Assembly (NCBI GenBank): GCA_900539115.1
Contig: UQAQ01000010.1
Coordinates: forward strand, 21,000-84,999
DNA length: 64,000 bases
DNA from: an uncultured Roseburia sp.
GTDB lineage: Bacteria > Bacillota > Clostridia > Lachnospirales > Lachnospiraceae
Direction of reading: 5' to 3'
In this document: piece by piece, positions 49,020 to 58,335 of the stretch
How positions within the stretch are numbered: position 1 is the first letter of the stretch
How the letters are laid out: each line of letters starts with the position of its first letter
Notes under the pieces: generated by a model
Told to the model about the DNA's origin: nothing
The model's input: the letters and a program-made list of their open reading frames with translations, nothing else
Database searches by the model: none
Position numbers and translations under genes: made by a program

Positions 49020-49529
49020 ATGACAAAACAAATTTTAAACTTGATTGCAGATCAATTGAATGTACTGATTATGATAAACGAATCGGAAAACCACGCGGTA
49101 ACTTTTCTTTCCCAAAGTGCCGAGTGGCTTTTTGGGATAAAAAGGGAAGTGATATCTTGTGCAGAAGACCTTTTTAAACAACTGGATCTGTATGAAAAAT
49201 ATCCGGAAGTACAAAAATTTTGCAGAGAATCAGTAAAATATACCATTGCCTTTGAGCATGCATTTAGTATGCCGGGGAAGCCGGAGCCGGTGTGGATCAT
49301 GGTGCGTATGGCACCGGGGGAAGAGGGCGAAAATATTCTTTTAATACAGGACGTGACGATGCTTCACAGAGGCCTGCAGCAAGGACAGCAGAATCCGGAG
49401 CGCGTCCGGTATTGTTTGCAGCAGATCATGGTTTCGTATCAGGGATTATTGATGCTGCTGAATCAAAAAAGAGCGGATAGCTCGGAAATAGAGATGGAAA
49501 ACGAAACAGAAAAGGATAGTGATGAGTGA
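49020..49529 (+). CDS. PAS-like small protein, unknown
   Basis: A 169-residue soluble protein. Residues 1-115 look like a PAS-type fold (NVLIMINESENHAVTFLSQSAEWLFGI, PEPVWIMVRMAPGEEGENI), followed by a helix (ERVRYCLQQIMVSYQGLLMLL) and an acidic tail. There is no kinase, GGDEF or HTH domain. I do not recognise a named family. It starts 3 bp after prfA, and the next gene's ATG overlaps its stop (TGATG), so all are co-transcribed. A regulatory partner role is possible, but no ligand can be named. Confidence 0.7.
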   Translation: MTKQILNLIADQLNVLIMINESENHAVTFLSQSAEWLFGIKREVISCAEDLFKQLDLYEKYPEVQKFCRESVKYTIAFEHAFSMPGKPEPVWIMVRMAPGEEGENILLIQDVTMLHRGLQQGQQNPERVRYCLQQIMVSYQGLLMLLNQKRADSSEIEMENETEKDSDE

Positions 49530-50671
49530 TGAAATTAAGCTGGGAAACTTGTTTTCGCGCAGGGGTGACAGTGGCAGTTCTGTTTTTGACAGTTCACTAC
49601 TGGTCCGTGATCGCGGCAGGAATCGGAATTGCCTTTCATGCGGCAGCACCATTGATCACAGGACTTGTGATCGCGTATGCCGTCAACATTTTAATGAGTT
49701 TTTATGAAAGACATTATTTTCCAAAATCAAAAAAGAAGGTTATAAAAAAGACGCGGACAGGAGTCTGTGTTCTGCTTTCTTATCTGAGCCTGCTTGGAAT
49801 CATTGCACTCGTGATCGGACTTGTCGTGCCGGAATTGATTGATTGTGTAAAACTTTTGATCGATAAGATCCCGCCATTGATGCAGAGTGTTTCGGGGGAA
49901 CTTCGCGGTAATGATGAGATGACGAAATTGTGGAATGAACTGGGAAATGTAACCAAGACCGGGCAGATTGACTGGAAAGAAATTGTGACCAAAGTCGCAA
50001 ATTGGGCAGCCGGTGGACTGGGCGGTGCTTTCGGCGTCGTAAAAAATGTCATCGCCGCTACGTTTTCGACGGCTTTTACCATTATTATGAGTATTATCTT
50101 TTCGCTGTATCTTCTGACGGGCAAAGATCGTCTTGTCCCACAGGTAAAAAAGGTGGCAAAGACCTATTTAAAAGAGCCGATATACCACAAAGTAAATTAT
50201 GTTATACACACTCTTCACGAGTGTTTTCGCAGCTTTATCGTGGGGCAGTGTGTCGAAGCTGTGATTTTAGGAAGCCTGTGCGCTATCGGTATGACGATCC
50301 TGCGTCTCCCTTACAGTGGGATGACAGGGGCGCTGATCGGATTTACGGCATTGATCCCTATCGCAGGAGCTTATATCGGAGGTGGCATCGGCTTTTTGAT
50401 GATCGCGACAGTTTCGCCGATGAAAGCAATCGTATTTGTAATTTTTCTTGTTATTTTACAGCAATTGGAAGGCCAGTTCATTTATCCGCGTGTGGTCGGC
50501 GCATCCATCGGACTGCCGGGCATCTGGGTGCTGGCCGCGGTAACCATCGGCGGAAGTGTACTGGGAATCGGAGGAATGCTTTTATTCGTTCCATTGACTG
50601 CGACGGTATATAAATTATTGCGAAACGATGTGAAAAAGAGAAATGCAGGGACGAAGGGAAAGGGGCAGTAA
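49529..50671 (+). CDS. AI-2E family transporter/permease, copy 2
   Basis: A 380-residue membrane protein of the AI-2E/YtvI family with about seven helices. Signatures: LVIAYAVNILMSFYERH, LIGFTALIPIAGAYIGGGIGF, LQQLEGQFIYPRVVGASIGLPG and SVLGIGGMLLFVPL. It is a distant paralogue of the protein at 29556-30755. Substrate unknown. ATG 49529 overlaps the stop of the PAS-like gene, and the GTPase-nuclease fusion starts 4 bp after its stop. Confidence 0.9.
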   Translation: MKLSWETCFRAGVTVAVLFLTVHYWSVIAAGIGIAFHAAAPLITGLVIAYAVNILMSFYERHYFPKSKKKVIKKTRTGVCVLLSYLSLLGIIALVIGLVVPELIDCVKLLIDKIPPLMQSVSGELRGNDEMTKLWNELGNVTKTGQIDWKEIVTKVANWAAGGLGGAFGVVKNVIAATFSTAFTIIMSIIFSLYLLTGKDRLVPQVKKVAKTYLKEPIYHKVNYVIHTLHECFRSFIVGQCVEAVILGSLCAIGMTILRLPYSGMTGALIGFTALIPIAGAYIGGGIGFLMIATVSPMKAIVFVIFLVILQQLEGQFIYPRVVGASIGLPGIWVLAAVTIGGSVLGIGGMLLFVPLTATVYKLLRNDVKKRNAGTKGKGQ

Positions 50672-50674
50672 CAT

Positions 50675-53263
50675 TTGAATACTACACCAGAAAATCAACA
50701 GAAAAAGCATATATGTGCCGCACTTTTGGCTCACGTAGATGCCGGAAAGACGACATTGTCAGAAGCATTATTGTATGAAAGCGGCGTGATCCGGACACGG
50801 GGACGCGTAGATCACAAAGATGCCTTTTTGGATACCTCACCGTTGGAACGGGAACGAGGAATTACAATTTTTTCCAAACAAGCATGCTTTTCGTATGGAA
50901 ATATGGATGTTACGATGTTAGATACACCGGGACACGTAGACTTTTCTTCCGAGATGGAGCGGACGCTGCAAGTCATTGATTATGCTGTTTTAATCATAAG
51001 CGGAACCGACGGTGTGCAGGGGCATACGGAGACTGTGTGGAAACTTTTGCAGAAATATCGGATTCCGACATTTTTCTTTGTCAATAAAATGGATCTTCCG
51101 GGGGCAGACAAAGCGGCGGTATTAAAAGAACTGCAGACAAAATTATCTCCTTACTGCGTGGATTTTACCGAAGAGGAAGAACTGTTGTGCGAAAATGTGG
51201 CAATGTGCGAGGAAACTCTGTTGGAGACCTATCTCGAAGAGGGAACTTTTAATCTGAAAAAAGAGGTCAGAAGACTGGTTTCCGGGACATTGCTTTATCC
51301 GTGTTACTTTGGTTCTGCGCTTCAGAATGAAGGCGTTGAAGCGCTTCTGGAGGGATTGGAAAGCTATACGAAAATGCCGGAATATCCGAAAGAATTTGCC
51401 GGAAAAGTATATAAGATTACACGAGATGATGCCGGACAACGTTTGACCCATATGAAATTGACCGGGGGAGAACTGAAATTGCGCGATGAGATCGAAGGAA
51501 TTGGCAAAGTAAATGAGATCCGCGTGTATTCCGGAGAAAAATATACGCTGCAGCAGGAAGTAAAGGCAGGAGATATCTGTGCGGTTCCGGGATTTGCCGA
51601 CACCTACGCCGGCCAAGGTGTGGGGAAAGAAGCCGATTTTTGTGCCAATCAGCTGGCGCCGGTGTGCAATTATCAGATCCTGCTTCCGGAGGGAACGGAG
51701 GAAGCCATTGCCTGGAGGCAGTTAAAGCAGTTAGAAGAAGAGGATCCGAATCTTCATCTTTCGTGGCAGGCGCAGACAAGAGAAATCTTCATCCAGCCGA
51801 TGGGCGAAGTGCAGCTTGAAGTCATCAAGCGAATGGTCAGCGAACGTTATGGAATGGATATCGCATTTGGAAGTGCGACGATCTTATATCGGGAAACCAT
51901 CGAAGATACGGTGATTGGAATGGGACATTTTGAACCATTGCGCCATTATGCGGAAGTGCATCTTAAAATGGAACCGCTTCCACGGGGCAGCGGTCTTCAA
52001 TTTGTGACAGAATGCAGCGAGGACGAATTGGATCTGAACTGGCAGAGACTGATTCTTACACATCTGGGAGAAAAAGAATTTACCGGTGTGCTGACCGGAT
52101 CGCCGATCACGGATATCAAATTTACGTTGATCGCCGGAAGGGCACATCTCAAACATACCGAAGGGGGGGATTTCCGCCAGGCGACATACCGTGCGGTGCG
52201 TCAGGGACTGCGGCAGGCGAAAAGCCGTCTGCTGGAACCGATGTATCAATTTCGGATGGAAGTGCCGATGGAACAGATCGGACGAGTTATGAGCGATGTC
52301 GGAAAGATGCACGGAACCTTTCGACAGCAGCCGGATGACGGTGAAATGAGTGCCATCGAGGGGATTTGTCCGGTCGCATCGATGGCGGGGTATGGTACAG
52401 AATTTGCGGCATTTACGAAAGGCCGCGGGCGAATGACGCTTTCTTTCTGTGGTTACGAACCGTGTCATAATGAGAGTGAGGTTGTGAAAAATTGTAAATA
52501 CGATCCGGATGCGGATGTGGAAAACACGGCAGATTCGGTGTTTTGCGCGCATGGATCCGGTTTTGTCGTGCCGTGGAATGAGGTGGCAAAACACGTACAC
52601 GTTGATACGTCGATAAAAAAACGTCAGCCGGTAAAAACCACGACTGCCGCTCCGAAAGAGTCGTCGAAAAAGAATTCGAAAATGTCGGAAGAAAAAGAAT
52701 TACAGGCAATTTTTGAGCGGACATTCGGACCGGTAAAAACCCGTGTCGAAACGCCGGCAAAGAAAGTGATCAAAGCAGAACCGGGGAAGACGAAAACCAA
52801 AGAGTATAAACCGGTATACGAGGAAGAATACCTCCTTGTCGACGGCTACAACATTATCTTTGCCTGGGACGAATTGAAAGCGCTTGCGGCAGAAAATCTG
52901 GAAGGCGCACGAACCAAACTGATGGAGATCATGTGTAATTATCAGGGATTTTGCGGCTGTCATCTGATCCTTGTGTTTGATGCGTACAAGGTAAAGGGAA
53001 ATCCGGGCAGTGTAGAACAATTCCACAATATCAGTGTCGTTTATACAAAGGAAGCAGAAACGGCAGATATGTATATCGAGAAGACGACGAAAGAAATTGC
53101 GCGAAAGAAAAGAGTGCGTGTTGCGACATCCGACGGTATGGAGCAGATCATCATACTCGGGCATGGGGCGACAAGAATTTCTGCCCGTGCTTTTCAGGAA
53201 GAAGTAAAACGTGTCAACGACCGCATTGCCGAAGAGGTTGAGAGGAGAACGGAAAAGTTATGA
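50675..53263 (+). CDS. TetM/EF-G-like ribosomal GTPase fused to a YacP/Rae1-type NYN nuclease
   Basis: An 862-residue fusion. Residues 1 to about 645 are a full translational GTPase of the TetM/TetW ribosomal-protection type: G1 AHVDAGKTT (19-27), G2 RERGIT, G3 DTPGH, G4 NKMD, then EF-G domains II to V ending near NEVAKHVHVD. A Lys/Glu-rich linker (about 645-715) joins a NYN domain (716-862) of the YacP/Rae1 family, with acidic residues D723 (VDGYNI), D769 (VFDAY), D798 (TADMYIEK) and D820 (ATSDGME). B. subtilis Rae1 cuts mRNA in the ribosomal A site. Inference: the GTPase delivers the nuclease to the A site. The start is TTG 50675 behind AAAGGGG; no nearby ATG. The 3' neighbour overlaps by 4 bp. 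Confidence 0.9.
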   Translation: MNTTPENQQKKHICAALLAHVDAGKTTLSEALLYESGVIRTRGRVDHKDAFLDTSPLERERGITIFSKQACFSYGNMDVTMLDTPGHVDFSSEMERTLQVIDYAVLIISGTDGVQGHTETVWKLLQKYRIPTFFFVNKMDLPGADKAAVLKELQTKLSPYCVDFTEEEELLCENVAMCEETLLETYLEEGTFNLKKEVRRLVSGTLLYPCYFGSALQNEGVEALLEGLESYTKMPEYPKEFAGKVYKITRDDAGQRLTHMKLTGGELKLRDEIEGIGKVNEIRVYSGEKYTLQQEVKAGDICAVPGFADTYAGQGVGKEADFCANQLAPVCNYQILLPEGTEEAIAWRQLKQLEEEDPNLHLSWQAQTREIFIQPMGEVQLEVIKRMVSERYGMDIAFGSATILYRETIEDTVIGMGHFEPLRHYAEVHLKMEPLPRGSGLQFVTECSEDELDLNWQRLILTHLGEKEFTGVLTGSPITDIKFTLIAGRAHLKHTEGGDFRQATYRAVRQGLRQAKSRLLEPMYQFRMEVPMEQIGRVMSDVGKMHGTFRQQPDDGEMSAIEGICPVASMAGYGTEFAAFTKGRGRMTLSFCGYEPCHNESEVVKNCKYDPDADVENTADSVFCAHGSGFVVPWNEVAKHVHVDTSIKKRQPVKTTTAAPKESSKKNSKMSEEKELQAIFERTFGPVKTRVETPAKKVIKAEPGKTKTKEYKPVYEEEYLLVDGYNIIFAWDELKALAAENLEGARTKLMEIMCNYQGFCGCHLILVFDAYKVKGNPGSVEQFHNISVVYTKEAETADMYIEKTTKEIARKKRVRVATSDGMEQIIILGHGATRISARAFQEEVKRVNDRIAEEVERRTEKL

Positions 53264-54039
53264 TAGAGAGCAGTACCAACGCACAGATCAAAAAGATACA
53301 GAAACTGAAAAAAAGTGCCAGAAACCGCAGAAAAGAAGGCCTCTTTATCGCAGAAGGCGTGCGTCTTGTCGAAGATGCACTGGCCTATCGGATGGTAGAA
53401 AAAGTATATCTGTCAGAAAATGTAAAAGAAGAATATTTTGACCGGTTATCGCATAAACTGAAAGAAGCAGACATAGAATATGTAAGTTCAAAAGTGTTTC
53501 AGGAAATCTCTGATACTGAAAGCCCACAGGGCGTTCTTGCTATCGTTCAAATGCCGGGATATGACAGGTCTACTATTGTAGAAAAAGAAGATGCCGCGGT
53601 GATCTGTCTGGAGGATGTTCAAGACCCCGGAAATCTGGGGACAATATTCCGAACTGCAGAAGGCGCCGGAATGTCAGCGGTCATCATGTCAGCCGGTTGT
53701 GTGGATCTTTTCAATCCGAAAGTAGTACGTGCGACAATGGGGGCGATTTTCCGTCTTCCCTTTTTTATCACGGAAAATATGACAAAAGAGGCAGAACGGT
53801 TAAAACAGGAACATTTTTCTGTCTACGCGGCAAGTTTGGAAGGAGCGAGGCTTTATACCGAGGAGACCTACGCGGGAAAATGCGCGGTCATCATAGGAAA
53901 TGAGGCCAACGGCATAAAGCAGGAGACGCAGCAGGCGGCGACACACAAAATAAAAATTCCGATGGAAGGCCGGCTGGAATCTCTCAATGCGGCGGTGAGT
54001 GCGGCACTTTTCATGTATGAGATTCATCGTAATCGGTAG
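53260..54039 (+). CDS. TrmH/SpoU-family RNA 2'-O-methyltransferase
   Basis: A 259-residue SPOUT methyltransferase. N-terminal RNA-binding part (KKSARNRRKEGLFIAEGVRLVEDA, in part) followed by the SpoU domain with motif 1 ALEDVQDPGNLG-like (CLEDVQDPGNLGTIFRTAEG), motif 2 VIIGNEANGI and motif 3 IPMEGRLESLNAAVSAALF. The class methylates ribose in rRNA or tRNA; the position is unknown. The start overlaps the upstream fusion gene by 4 bp (ATGA), linking it to the same ribosome-related operon. Confidence 0.93.
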   Translation: MIESSTNAQIKKIQKLKKSARNRRKEGLFIAEGVRLVEDALAYRMVEKVYLSENVKEEYFDRLSHKLKEADIEYVSSKVFQEISDTESPQGVLAIVQMPGYDRSTIVEKEDAAVICLEDVQDPGNLGTIFRTAEGAGMSAVIMSAGCVDLFNPKVVRATMGAIFRLPFFITENMTKEAERLKQEHFSVYAASLEGARLYTEETYAGKCAVIIGNEANGIKQETQQAATHKIKIPMEGRLESLNAAVSAALFMYEIHRNR

Positions 54040-54068
54040 TTGCAATATTTCCTCGGATATAGTAAAAT
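54040..54068 (+). promoter_or_regulatory. Promoter of the nfeD-SPFH pair
   Basis: TTGCAA (54040-54045) and TAAAAT (54063-54068) with 17-bp spacing. Confidence 0.6.
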
Positions 54069-54115
54069 AGATATTGTAGTGTTTTTTTTAATGCCCAAAA
54101 GGAGGTAGAGAATCA

Positions 54116-54541
54116 ATGGTTATATGGTTAGTGATTTTAGCAATTATGATTCTTATCGAAGCAGTCACCATGGGATTGACGACCGTGTGGTTTGCTTTGG
54201 GAGCTCTTGGTGCGGCAGTGGTAACCGGATTTGGCGGTGGCTTTTGGCTGCAGTTTACAGTATTTGTGATTCTCTCATTTTTATCTATGATTGTATTCCG
54301 TCCGATTGCGATGCGATTTTTTAATCCCGTAAAAGAAAAAACGAATATTGATGAGATTATAGGAAAAAAGGCAGTAGTGATTGAATCCATCGATAATCTG
54401 CAGGGAACCGGAAAAGTTCGATATCAGGGAATGGAATGGACCGCTCGCGCGGAAGAAGAAAATGACAGGATCGAAAAAGATGCCGAGGTAGAGATTATCG
54501 CAGTAAAAGGTGTCAAATTGATCGTAAAAATGAAAGGATAG
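54116..54541 (+). CDS. NfeD-like membrane protein
   Basis: A 141-residue protein with two N-terminal hydrophobic segments (WLVILAIMILIEAVTMGLTT, then FGGGFWLQFTVFVILSFLSM) and a C-terminal OB-fold (IGKKAVVIESIDNLQGTGKVRY, EWTARAEEENDRIEKD). Short NfeD proteins pair with SPFH proteins in membrane microdomain organisation; the next gene encodes such a partner, 9 bp downstream. ATG 54116 follows AAGGAGGTAGAGAATCA. Confidence 0.92.
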   Translation: MVIWLVILAIMILIEAVTMGLTTVWFALGALGAAVVTGFGGGFWLQFTVFVILSFLSMIVFRPIAMRFFNPVKEKTNIDEIIGKKAVVIESIDNLQGTGKVRYQGMEWTARAEEENDRIEKDAEVEIIAVKGVKLIVKMKG

Positions 54542-54550
54542 GTGAAAATT

Positions 54551-55498
54551 ATGGATGGTATGATAATCAGTGGAGGCCTTGTGGTCGGAGTGATCATTGT
54601 TGTATTGGTGCTTATTATATTGGCATCCTGCATTAATATCGTTCCACAGGCAAATGCTTATATTATTGAAAGACTTGGGGCTTATATTGGAACATGGTCG
54701 GTAGGAATTCATTTTAAAGTTCCATTTTTGGATCGTGTGGTAAGAAGAGTAAATTTAAAAGAGCAGGTGATGGATTTTCCACCTCAGCCTGTTATTACAA
54801 AGGATAATGTTACGATGCAGATCGATACGGTTGTATTTTTCCAGATTACGGATCCAAAATTGTTTACGTATGGTGTGGAAAATCCAATCATGGCAATTGA
54901 AAATCTGACCGCGACGACACTTCGTAATATCATCGGAGATCTGGAACTTGACCAAACACTTACATCACGTGAGACAATCAATACGCATATGCGTTCCAAT
55001 CTGGATATTGCAACGGATCCATGGGGAATCAAAGTAAACCGTGTGGAATTGAAAAACATCATTCCACCGCGTGAAATTCAGGACTCGATGGAAAAACAGA
55101 TGAAGGCAGAGCGTGAACGACGTGAGTCGATTCTTCGTGCAGAAGGGGAAAAGAAATCCACTGTATTGGTAGCAGAAGGAAAGAAAGAATCTGCTATCCT
55201 CGAAGCAGAGGCGGAAAAAGAAGCTGCTATCCTTCGTGCGGAAGCGAAGAAGGAAGCGATGATCCGTGAAGCAGAAGGTCGTGCACAGGCGATTGAAGCG
55301 GTACAGAGAGCGACGGCAGAGGGAATCCGCTTCCTCAATGAAGCAGATCCGTCCAAAGCGGTATTGACGATAAAGAGTCTGGAAGCATTTGAAAAGGCAG
55401 CGGATGGAAAGGCGACAAAGATCATTATTCCTTCAGAGATTCAAGGGGTAGCCGGTCTTGCCAAAGCCGTTGTGGAAAGTGTAAAAGAAACCGAATAA
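54551..55498 (+). CDS. SPFH/band 7 protein (QmcA/HflC-like)
   Basis: A 315-residue protein with one N-terminal transmembrane helix (VGVIIVVLVLIILAS) and a band 7 domain: IVPQANAYIIERLGAYIGTW, LREQVMDFPPQ-like KEQVMDFPPQPVITKDNV, TLRNIIGDLELDQTLTSRE. A long Ala/Glu coiled coil follows (EAEKEAAILRAEAKKEAMIRE). The QmcA/stomatin group forms membrane-bound oligomers that may control proteases. It is paired with NfeD upstream. ATG 54551 is preferred; GTG 54542 lies on the ribosome binding site. Confidence 0.92.
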   Translation: MDGMIISGGLVVGVIIVVLVLIILASCINIVPQANAYIIERLGAYIGTWSVGIHFKVPFLDRVVRRVNLKEQVMDFPPQPVITKDNVTMQIDTVVFFQITDPKLFTYGVENPIMAIENLTATTLRNIIGDLELDQTLTSRETINTHMRSNLDIATDPWGIKVNRVELKNIIPPREIQDSMEKQMKAERERRESILRAEGEKKSTVLVAEGKKESAILEAEAEKEAAILRAEAKKEAMIREAEGRAQAIEAVQRATAEGIRFLNEADPSKAVLTIKSLEAFEKAADGKATKIIIPSEIQGVAGLAKAVVESVKETE

Positions 55499-55501
55499 AC
55501 A

Positions 55502-55560
55502 GGAGAAGGGGATTCTTTACTACCGGTCTGTCCGGGAGAGAACCCCCCTCTTTATTCTTA
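55502..55560 (+). terminator. Probable terminator after the SPFH gene
   Basis: GAGAAGGGG (55503-55511) can pair imperfectly with CCCCCCTC (55543-55550), followed by TTTATTCTT. An inner CCGG/CCGG stem strengthens it. Confidence 0.6.
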
Positions 55561-55600
55561 AAAACAGCAGACAGAATGTACTGCGGAAAAGAGGTTAATC

Positions 55601-56584
55601 ATGGATTTAAAAGGACGTAATTTTTTGACATTAAAAGATTTCACACCGGAAGAAATCGGATATTTTTTGCAATTATCAAAAGAATTGAAGGAAAAGAAGA
55701 AAAATGGAATCAGCCATCGGATGCATGAGGGAAAAAATATTGCGCTGATTTTTGAAAAGACAAGTACAAGAACACGCTGCTCATTTGAAGTGGCAGCCCA
55801 TGATCTGGGGATGGGCGTTACATATCTGGATCCACAGGGTTCACAGATTGGTAAGAAAGAAAGCATCGCCGATACTGCGAGGGTATTGGGAAGAATGTTC
55901 GACGGAATTGAGTATCGTGGATTCGGACAGAAAATCGTAGAAGAACTGGCAGAATATGCCGGAGTACCGGTCTGGAACGGACTTACCAATGAATACCACC
56001 CGACACAGATGTTAGCAGATCTTTTGACAATTCAGGAAAAATTCGGAGAATTGAAAGGCATTAAACTTGTTTACATGGGAGATGCCCGCTACAATATGGG
56101 AAATTCCCTGATGATCGCCTGTACGAAAATGGGAATGCATTTTACGGCATGTGCGCCAAAAGAATATTTCCCAAATGCGGAGCTCGTAGCACAGTGCGAG
56201 GAATACGCCAAGGCATCCGGCGGTTCTATTACACTGACCGAGAGTGTGGAAGAAGGCACTAAAGATGCCGATGTTTTATATACCGATGTCTGGGTTTCCA
56301 TGGGAGAACCGGAAGAAGTATGGGAAGAGCGTATTAAAGCATTATCCCCATATCAGGTAAATAAAAAAGCAATGGACAATGCAAAAGAGACTGCCATTTT
56401 TATGCACTGCCTGCCTGCATTCCATGACCTTGAGACAAAAATCGGAAAACAGATTCATGAGAAATACGGTTTGACCGAGATGGAAGTGACAGATGAAGTG
56501 TTTGAAACTTACGCAGATGTGGTGTTTGAAGAAGCCGAGAACCGTATGCATACGATCAAAGCAGTAATGGCTGCGACATTGTAA
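55601..56584 (+). CDS. argF: Ornithine carbamoyltransferase
   Basis: A 327-residue enzyme that makes citrulline from ornithine and carbamoyl phosphate. Motifs: EKTSTRTRCSFEVAA (carbamoyl phosphate site), NGLTNEYHPTQMLADLLT, YMGDARYNMGNSLM and MHCLPAFHD (ornithine site). It may act in arginine synthesis or, in fermenters, in the catabolic direction; no other arg or arc gene is close. ATG 55601 follows GAGGTTAATC. The gene stands alone. Confidence 0.95.
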   Translation: MDLKGRNFLTLKDFTPEEIGYFLQLSKELKEKKKNGISHRMHEGKNIALIFEKTSTRTRCSFEVAAHDLGMGVTYLDPQGSQIGKKESIADTARVLGRMFDGIEYRGFGQKIVEELAEYAGVPVWNGLTNEYHPTQMLADLLTIQEKFGELKGIKLVYMGDARYNMGNSLMIACTKMGMHFTACAPKEYFPNAELVAQCEEYAKASGGSITLTESVEEGTKDADVLYTDVWVSMGEPEEVWEERIKALSPYQVNKKAMDNAKETAIFMHCLPAFHDLETKIGKQIHEKYGLTEMEVTDEVFETYADVVFEEAENRMHTIKAVMAATL

Positions 56585-56619
56585 AAAAATAGAAAATCAG
56601 ACAGTTAAGGAGGGCCAAT

Positions 56620-57993
56620 ATGAATAAAAATCTTGATTTGGAATATAAACACGAATGGTTACAGAAAATGGCGGATGTATGTGAAGCCAGCAGTACGATT
56701 GACTCTACTTTATTTGATAAATATGAAGTAAAACGAGGATTACGTGATTTAAACGGTCAGGGTGTACTTACCGGATTGACGGAGATTTCCGAGATTCGTT
56801 CTTACACTGTCATTGACCATGATATGGTTCCTTGCGAAGGAAAATTGTATTATCAGGGAATCGATATCGAAGAGATTGTCGATGGATTTTTGCAGGAAAA
56901 ACGTTTCGGCTATGAAGAAGTGGTATATCTTCTGCTCTTTGGTGAATTGCCGACAGAGAGCCAGCTGGAAGATCTGAAGGACATTCTTGCCGAATACCGC
57001 AAGAGTCTGCCGTCCAGCTTTGTCCGTGATATCATTATGAAAGCACCAAGTTCTGATTTGATGAATACGCTTGGACGAAGTGTGCTCACCTTGTATTCTT
57101 ATGATACAAAAGCGGACGATACGACGACGGAAAATGTTCTTCGGCAGTGTCTGGAACTGGTTGCACTTCTGCCGATGTTTGCGGTGTATGGATACCAGGC
57201 TGCCAATTATTTCCATGAAGGCAGCAGTTTCTTCCTGCATCCACCGAAAGAAGAATATTCGACGGCAGAAAACATTTTACACATGCTCCGTCCGGACAGT
57301 AAATTTACACCGTTGGAAGCAAAGATCCTGGATATCGCGCTGGTTCTTCACGCAGAACATGGCGGAGGAAATAACTCGACCTTTACGGATCACGTCGTAA
57401 CGTCTTCCGGAACCGATACGTATGCAGCCATCTCGGCAGCGCTTGGATCCCTCAAAGGACCAAGACATGGAGGCGCCAATAAAAAGGTATCTTTGATGTT
57501 TGAAGATATGAAGAAAAATGTACACGACTGGGAAGACGATGAAGAGATAAAAACGTATTTGACGGCGTTGTTGAATAAACAGGCATTTGACCGTTCCGGA
57601 CTTATTTATGGAATGGGTCATGCGGTGTATTCGATCTCTGACCCGCGTGCTAAGACGTTTCGTAAATTTGTAAAGAAGTTGTCGGAAGAAAAGAATATGC
57701 TCAAAGAGTATGCGTTATATGAAAAAGTAGAAAAACTTGCACCGGAAGTAATCGCGGCAGAACGCCACATTTACAAAGGTGTCAGTGCCAATATCGACTT
57801 CTACAGCGGACTTGTGTACAGTATGCTGGGACTTCCGATCGAGTTGTATACACCGATCTTTGCCATCGGAAGAATCGCCGGCTGGAGTGCACATCGACTG
57901 GAAGAACTTGTAAATGCCGGAAAGATTATCCGTCCGGCTTACAAAGCGGTTTGTCCGCATAAACCTTATGTGCCAATGAGCGAAAGGAAGTAA
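56620..57993 (+). CDS. gltA: Citrate synthase
   Basis: A 457-residue citrate/2-methylcitrate synthase. Catalytic residues are in LVLHAEHGGGNNSTF (His), GMGHAVYSISDPRA (His) and SANIDFYSGLVY (Asp). CEGKLYYQGIDIEEI near residues 79-93 is the family start of the large domain. An N-terminal extension of about 55 residues is longer than in most bacterial forms. In an anaerobe it probably feeds glutamate synthesis rather than a full cycle. ATG 56620 follows TTAAGGAGGGCCAAT. The next gene is 3 bp away. Confidence 0.93.
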   Translation: MNKNLDLEYKHEWLQKMADVCEASSTIDSTLFDKYEVKRGLRDLNGQGVLTGLTEISEIRSYTVIDHDMVPCEGKLYYQGIDIEEIVDGFLQEKRFGYEEVVYLLLFGELPTESQLEDLKDILAEYRKSLPSSFVRDIIMKAPSSDLMNTLGRSVLTLYSYDTKADDTTTENVLRQCLELVALLPMFAVYGYQAANYFHEGSSFFLHPPKEEYSTAENILHMLRPDSKFTPLEAKILDIALVLHAEHGGGNNSTFTDHVVTSSGTDTYAAISAALGSLKGPRHGGANKKVSLMFEDMKKNVHDWEDDEEIKTYLTALLNKQAFDRSGLIYGMGHAVYSISDPRAKTFRKFVKKLSEEKNMLKEYALYEKVEKLAPEVIAAERHIYKGVSANIDFYSGLVYSMLGLPIELYTPIFAIGRIAGWSAHRLEELVNAGKIIRPAYKAVCPHKPYVPMSERK

Positions 57994-57996
57994 CCC

Positions 57997-58323
57997 ATGG
58001 ATGAAAATCAGGTTTTATGTGCCTGCAGTGCATATGAGCAGAAATTTTATCTGAATCCCCGGTACGAATCTCTGCCGGAAGGGATTAAAGAAGAATTGAA
58101 AATACTGAGTGTGATGCTGACGGCAGATGTCGGCGGTGTGTTTACGATGGAATTTGAAGAAGACGGTTCTTTGTATATGTCTACGACTGCCAAAGAAAAT
58201 GATTTCTTTTACGATGAGATCGGAAGTTATCTGAAGATCAAGCAGATGCGTCAGGAACACGAAGAATTGTTTTCAAGTTTAGAAGAATATTACCGTGCCT
58301 TTTTTGCCGGTAAAGAAGAATAA
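57997..58323 (+). CDS. Small conserved protein of unknown function (possibly DUF6145)
   Basis: A 108-residue acidic soluble protein (start MDENQVLCACSAYEQKFY). It has a predicted alpha/beta pattern (IKEELKILSVMLTADVGGVF, then TMEFEEDGSLYMSTTA) and a helical C-terminus. It may correspond to DUF6145, a Lachnospiraceae family, but I am not certain. It lies 3 bp after gltA and 12 bp before coaX, so it belongs to that operon. No function is proposed. Confidence 0.75.
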   Translation: MDENQVLCACSAYEQKFYLNPRYESLPEGIKEELKILSVMLTADVGGVFTMEFEEDGSLYMSTTAKENDFFYDEIGSYLKIKQMRQEHEELFSSLEEYYRAFFAGKEE

Positions 58324-58335
58324 GAGGAAAAAGAG

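Noticed and set aside
50675..53263. Tetracycline resistance gene
   Set aside because: The GTPase half is TetM-like, but the NYN fusion and the chromosomal translation-gene context argue against a simple resistance determinant; no mobile element is nearby.
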